Shown here one piece after another: positions 60,513-64,000 of a DNA stretch of 64,000 nucleotides; positions within the stretch are counted from its first letter, which is position 1, and every line of letters starts with the position of its first letter. This DNA is from CALEAR01 sp035301485. Its GTDB lineage: Bacteria; Pseudomonadota; Gammaproteobacteria; Pseudomonadales; Alcanivoracaceae. The notes under the pieces are model-generated. The model did no database searches. It saw only the letters and a list, made by a program, of their open reading frames with translations, and was not told the origin of the DNA. Position numbers and translations under genes: made by a program. The DNA lies in assembly GCA_035301485.1 (NCBI GenBank), contig DATGUF010000017.1, positions 1 through 64,000 of the forward strand, read 5' to 3'.

Positions 60513-61652
60513 TTAGCGCCCTAAGATATCGCGAGCAATAATTTCTAGCATAATTTCACTGGTGCCACCGTAAATACGCTGGATACGTGCATCCACGTAA
60601 TCGCGGGAAATAGCGTACTCTTTCATATAACCGTAGCCACCGTGTAGCTGCAAACACTCATCTGCTACTTTGCACTGTAGTTCGGTGGTGGTGTATTTTG
60701 CGATAGACGCTTGCACCGCGGTTAATTCACCCTTGTCATAAGCAGCAATAGACTGATTAATAAAGGCTTTATTAATTTCTACTTCAGCTTGTAGCTGGGC
60801 TAATTTAAAGCGCGTGTTCTGGAACTGCGACACAGACACACCAAACGCTTTACGTTCTTGCACGTATTCAATAGTGCGCTCTAACATACCTTCACAAGCT
60901 GCCACTGCTCCAATCGCCAAGATAATTCTCTCGCGTGGCAGTTCATTCATAAGGTTAGCAAAGCCTCGGCCTTCTCCCCCTAAAATTTGCTCAGCGCCTA
61001 CTTTTACATCTTGGAAAAAAAGCTCAGAAGTATCTGCAGCGTGATGGCCCATTTTCTCTAAATTACGGCCACGGCTAAAACCAGGCAGGCTTGTATCTAC
61101 CGTAAATAATGTCATTCCACGGCTACCCGCAGAAGGGTCTGTTTTCGTTGCTAACACAATCACATCACAGTGTTGGCCGTTAGTGATAAAGGTTTTTTGG
61201 CCTGAGATTGAATAGCCTTCACCATCTTTATCAGCGCGGGTTTTCATGGCTTGTAAATCTGAGCCAGCACCTGGCTCTGTCATGCCAATAGCGCCCACCG
61301 CTTCACCTGTTACCATTTTTGGCAACCAGGTTTGTTTTTGCTCTTCTGTACCTAAATGCAGAATATAGGGCGCAACAATATCGGAGTGCACAGAAATATT
61401 GGAAGCTAAACCGCCACAACCAGCGCGAGAAAACTCTTCTACCACCACTGCAGATAAGCGGAAATTGGCACCAAAACCGCCGTATTCTTCAGGGATATCT
61501 ACACAAAGTAGCCCTTGTTCACCCATATCATTCCATACCGAACGGGGAATAATTTCATCTTTTTCCCACTGCTCATAATGTGGAACAATCTCTTGCTCCA
61601 CGTAGCGGCGTACGTTTTCTCTGAATAAATCAATTTCGTTTTGATCTAGCAT
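60513..61652 (-). CDS. Acyl-CoA dehydrogenase
   Basis: FAD-dependent dehydrogenase of about 379 residues that introduces the alpha,beta double bond in beta-oxidation or related acyl-CoA catabolism. Motifs: GAIGMTEPGAGSDLQAMKT (FAD), ITNGQHCDVIVLATKT, KMGHHAADTSELFFQDV, and the C-terminal LQLHGGYGYMKEYAISRDYVDARIQRIYGGTSEIM region (in parts) with catalytic Glu as EIM. The start ATG 61652 has AAAGGAAG upstream. It lies next to gntR/alkB and may act on alkane-derived fatty acyl-CoA, although this is not shown. Confidence 0.94.
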   Translation of the reverse strand: MLDQNEIDLFRENVRRYVEQEIVPHYEQWEKDEIIPRSVWNDMGEQGLLCVDIPEEYGGFGANFRLSAVVVEEFSRAGCGGLASNISVHSDIVAPYILHLGTEEQKQTWLPKMVTGEAVGAIGMTEPGAGSDLQAMKTRADKDGEGYSISGQKTFITNGQHCDVIVLATKTDPSAGSRGMTLFTVDTSLPGFSRGRNLEKMGHHAADTSELFFQDVKVGAEQILGGEGRGFANLMNELPRERIILAIGAVAACEGMLERTIEYVQERKAFGVSVSQFQNTRFKLAQLQAEVEINKAFINQSIAAYDKGELTAVQASIAKYTTTELQCKVADECLQLHGGYGYMKEYAISRDYVDARIQRIYGGTSEIMLEIIARDILGR

Positions 61653-61732
61653 AATGCTTCCTTTCACTCATTAACTTTTATACATATATTTTGACACAAA
61701 CCATGCTCTACCCGCTATACGCCACCTTACGT

Positions 61733-63028
61733 TTACTGCTTTGCCATAAAGCGGAAATCAGGCACACGTGTGAGTAACAAGGTTGTGACACCAAAACTCA
61801 ATAACGCTAATACTAAAAAATAAGTGGGTAAGGTAAGGCCTAACACACTCAGTAGCAAAATTGAAAAAACTGCTGACAACACCATAAACAAAGCATTCAT
61901 GACATTAGTGGCAGCAATAACCCGTGCTCGATAGCTTTCTTCTGTTGCTTGTTGAATATAAGTGAATAAAGGCACCACATAAAAACCGCCCCACACACCT
62001 ATCAAAAACAAATCCAACAATAAGCGCGTAGCACCAGGAAGAGCTAAAAAACCAACTATGGTATCGCTCTTTTCATGCAGCATAGCTTGATAGGCGAAGA
62101 AAAGATCCACCCCAAAGAGTGTTATACCAACAGCACCCAAAGGTACTAACCACAACTTCAACTGGCCACGAGACACCACTTTGCAAAGCCAAGATCCAAC
62201 GCCAATTCCAAGAGAAAAAACGAGCAACAGCAAGGCATACACTGTTTCGCCAGCCTGCAAATAATTATCCACATACACCTTCAGTTGAGTGGTATACGCT
62301 GCCCCCAAAAACCAAAACCAAGAGACGCTGAGCACGGCAATCCACACAGCTTTATTCGCTCTTGCATAACGCATTACCGCGACGGTTTCAGTAAAGGGGT
62401 TCCAATTTATTTTTAACGCAGGTGTTGCTGAAGGCGCAGAAGGAATGTGATAACTGCTAAGTAGGCCGCTTAACGCTATGAGTATCAACGCTAGAGGCCC
62501 CCACCAAGGTTGCGCAAAAGAGGCATTCAACAACACACCTATTACGGAGCCTAATAAAATAGCGACGTAAGTGCCTTGCTGCACCAGGGCATTCCCGGCC
62601 ACTAGCTCATTTTCAGCTAGGTGTTGCGGCATAATGGAATACTTTATTGGCCCAAAAAAAGTAGATTGGAACCCCATGGCAAAAAGCACCGCCATTACCC
62701 CCCATAAACTTTCTAGGTAAAACCCGATGGCTGCAAAGATCATCAACAGCAGCTCTGTCACTTTTACCCAAAAAGCCATTTTGCCCTTGTCGAATTTGTC
62801 TGCAAACTGCCCCGCTAGCCCCGAAAACATAAAAAAAGGCAAGATAAATAAGGCAAGGGCAATGTTGTTTAAAAGGTTGGCGCTAAATTGAGATACCGCA
62901 CTGGTGGTAATAAAAAGAATGAGCGCCTGGCGCAAAATATTATCGTTGAAAGCGCCAAAAAACTGCGTCAAAAAATACGGCAGAAACCGGCGGCCACTCA
63001 AAAGCCTCAGCATTGATGTAGAAGCCAC
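61733..63028 (-). CDS. MFS transporter, LplT (lysophospholipid transporter)-like
   Basis: A 431-residue major facilitator with about twelve membrane helices. The N-terminus RRFLPYFLTQFFGAFNDNI and FFMFSGLAGQFADKFDK (loop 2-3 motif A variant) are typical of LplT-like proteins, which flip lysophospholipids for reacylation and are often fused with or beside an acyltransferase (Aas). No acyltransferase is adjacent in this window. Related forms are annotated simply as MFS, so the substrate is inferred. Confidence 0.78.
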   Translation of the reverse strand: MASTSMLRLLSGRRFLPYFLTQFFGAFNDNILRQALILFITTSAVSQFSANLLNNIALALFILPFFMFSGLAGQFADKFDKGKMAFWVKVTELLLMIFAAIGFYLESLWGVMAVLFAMGFQSTFFGPIKYSIMPQHLAENELVAGNALVQQGTYVAILLGSVIGVLLNASFAQPWWGPLALILIALSGLLSSYHIPSAPSATPALKINWNPFTETVAVMRYARANKAVWIAVLSVSWFWFLGAAYTTQLKVYVDNYLQAGETVYALLLLVFSLGIGVGSWLCKVVSRGQLKLWLVPLGAVGITLFGVDLFFAYQAMLHEKSDTIVGFLALPGATRLLLDLFLIGVWGGFYVVPLFTYIQQATEESYRARVIAATNVMNALFMVLSAVFSILLLSVLGLTLPTYFLVLALLSFGVTTLLLTRVPDFRFMAKQ

Positions 63029-63183
63029 TCTTCTTCCTCACTTTAATTAACATTAACGAACCAAGCAGTGTACCACTGCCTTTAGCTGAAGATGATGCCA
63101 ATATGCGCTAAAGTGTTTTTTCATCGTTCATAAGCACTTAAAATAGCCAATGGCGAAACCGTAACCACCACAAAGGAACAATT

Positions 63184-63894
63184 ATGAAACGCCTCATCTC
63201 GGTCATCTTTTTTACTGTGCTCATCGCTGGTTGTGCCAATATGCAGGAAATATTGGGAGAAACTAGTAGCACCACTTCTCCCACTTCCAACAACCAGGGC
63301 CATTTGGCGAATGCTGTTAAAGAAACCCTAGAAATTAGTAGTCTCAGGGCTTCTAATGCGCTATCGCAGCCTGGTGGTTACTTCAACGATGCAGCTCGTA
63401 AAATTATGCTACCAGAGCAACTGAATAGCGTTACTAAAATTATGCGCCAGTTTGGTTTTGGTAATCATGTGGATCAACTTGAAGCAAGAATGAATAAGGG
63501 TGCTGAGCAAGCAGCTTTAAAGGCTGGCGATTTGTTTGTGGCGACTATCAAACAAATGAATGTTCGTGACGCCCTAGGTATTATTCGCGGTGGCGACACA
63601 GCAGCTACCGATTTTTTCCGTCAGGAAACGGAAGGCCAACTGCGCCGTGAGTACCAGCCTATTATTCGTCAAAACTTAGAAAAAGTAGGCTTTTACGAAC
63701 AATATCGCTTAGTGCTCGATCTCTATGAATCGTTGCCCATTAGCAATGGGCCCAACATGAACCTTGAAGACCACGTGCTCAACCAAAGTTTGAATGGCCT
63801 TTTCAGCAAAATAGCTGAAGAAGAAGCGTTAATTCGTTCAAACCCGCTACAGCGTGGTAGCGAGGTGCTAGGCTCTATTTTTAGTGCTCTATAG
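63184..63894 (+). CDS. DUF4197 lipoprotein
   Basis: A 236-residue secreted protein with a lipoprotein signal (FFTVLIAGC, Cys near 17). The mature part is mostly helical and matches the DUF4197 pattern: LKAGDLFVATIKQMNVRDALGIIRGGDTAATDFFR (in parts) and GLFSKIAEEEALIRSNP with the ending near 220. Function unknown; envelope lipoprotein. A GGAAC-like site precedes the ATG at 63184. Divergent from the MFS gene. Confidence 0.85.
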   Translation: MKRLISVIFFTVLIAGCANMQEILGETSSTTSPTSNNQGHLANAVKETLEISSLRASNALSQPGGYFNDAARKIMLPEQLNSVTKIMRQFGFGNHVDQLEARMNKGAEQAALKAGDLFVATIKQMNVRDALGIIRGGDTAATDFFRQETEGQLRREYQPIIRQNLEKVGFYEQYRLVLDLYESLPISNGPNMNLEDHVLNQSLNGLFSKIAEEEALIRSNPLQRGSEVLGSIFSAL

Positions 63895-63902
63895 CCACTA
63901 CG

Positions 63903-63928
63903 TTCCCTGCGGGGTTTCCCGTGGGGAA
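63903..63928 (+). terminator. Hairpin after the DUF4197 gene, possible terminator
   Basis: TTCCC (63903-63907) with GGGAA (63924-63928) and inner CGGG/CCCG (63910-63913 with 63918-63921) form an interrupted stem 9 bases after the stop. No T run follows. Beyond it is only about 70 bases of sequence; an ATG at 63984 may begin another gene but too little is present to judge. Confidence 0.4.
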
Positions 63929-64000
63929 TGTCGCTGTGTAGCAGTGCTACCCATCCATTCCTGGGCTATACTTAGGCCCTGTTATGATTCAACCCATAGG

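Noticed and set aside
1..64000. tRNA, rRNA, CRISPR array, prophage or toxin-antitoxin genes
   Set aside because: None was recognised on reading both strands; no repeated spacer pattern or cloverleaf-like segment was found.
63984..64000. Start of another gene at the right edge
   Set aside because: Only 17 bases after an ATG are present and no clear ribosome site is seen.

Overview
The window is 64 kb of mostly core chromosome from a Gram-negative bacterium, almost certainly a gammaproteobacterium of moderate G+C (not computed). The evidence is the SlmA/RNase PH/PyrE/YicC block, gmk-rpoZ-spoT-ridA, OxyR-RecG, def-fmt-rsmB-trkA and cbb3 oxidase genes. An AlkB alkane hydroxylase with a divergent GntR-type regulator and an acyl-CoA dehydrogenase point to a hydrocarbon-using, probably marine lineage. 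The arrangement recalls Alcanivoracaceae, where alkB2 lies beside a gntR gene; this placement is inference. I see no tRNA, rRNA, CRISPR array, insertion sequence, prophage or toxin-antitoxin gene.

Layout. (1) 1-7.8 kb: start of rpmB, radC, then coaBC-dut-argB, slmA, and the minus-strand rph-pyrE-envelope protein group, with yicC divergent. (2) 7.9-28.7 kb: a block lying between yicC and gmk, which are close together in Pseudomonas-type chromosomes. It holds sodC, the cbb3 oxidase operon ccoNOQP-orf84-ccoIS behind FNR/ANR-like sites, yghU, an unrecognised gene, a ceramidase-family lipoprotein, the class Ia ribonucleotide reductase operon nrdA-nrdB-glutaredoxin with tandem NrdR boxes and a DnaA box, a DUF1643 gene, two hotdog thioesterases (one frameshifted), lemA with an M48 peptidase, a nitronate monooxygenase-like gene and a PadR regulator. 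(3) 28.8-37.4 kb: gmk, rpoZ, spoT, ridA, an SDR-type protein, oxyR, recG and a radical SAM gene. (4) 37.4-46.7 kb: htpG, an RND efflux pair with a TetR regulator, yheV-prlC. (5) 46.8-58.4 kb: a gamma carbonic anhydrase, purE-tsaC-hemF-aroE, dprA, a LysM protein and the def-fmt-rsmB-trkA-trkH operon. (6) 58.5-64 kb: alkB/gntR with a well-formed shared promoter-operator, an acyl-CoA dehydrogenase, an LplT-like transporter and a DUF4197 lipoprotein.

Functionally the window combines nucleotide and cofactor synthesis, stringent response, oxidative defence, micro-aerobic respiration, translation and K+ uptake with a small alkane-oxidation module. I did not find a clearly new multi-gene system. The most notable points are a ceramidase-family lipoprotein with alanine where the catalytic serine should be, a single-base frameshift in a PaaI-type thioesterase, a cbb3 operon without ccoG and with a tiny membrane protein in the FixH position, an exact inverted repeat over the alkB promoter, and the ~21 kb block between yicC and gmk.
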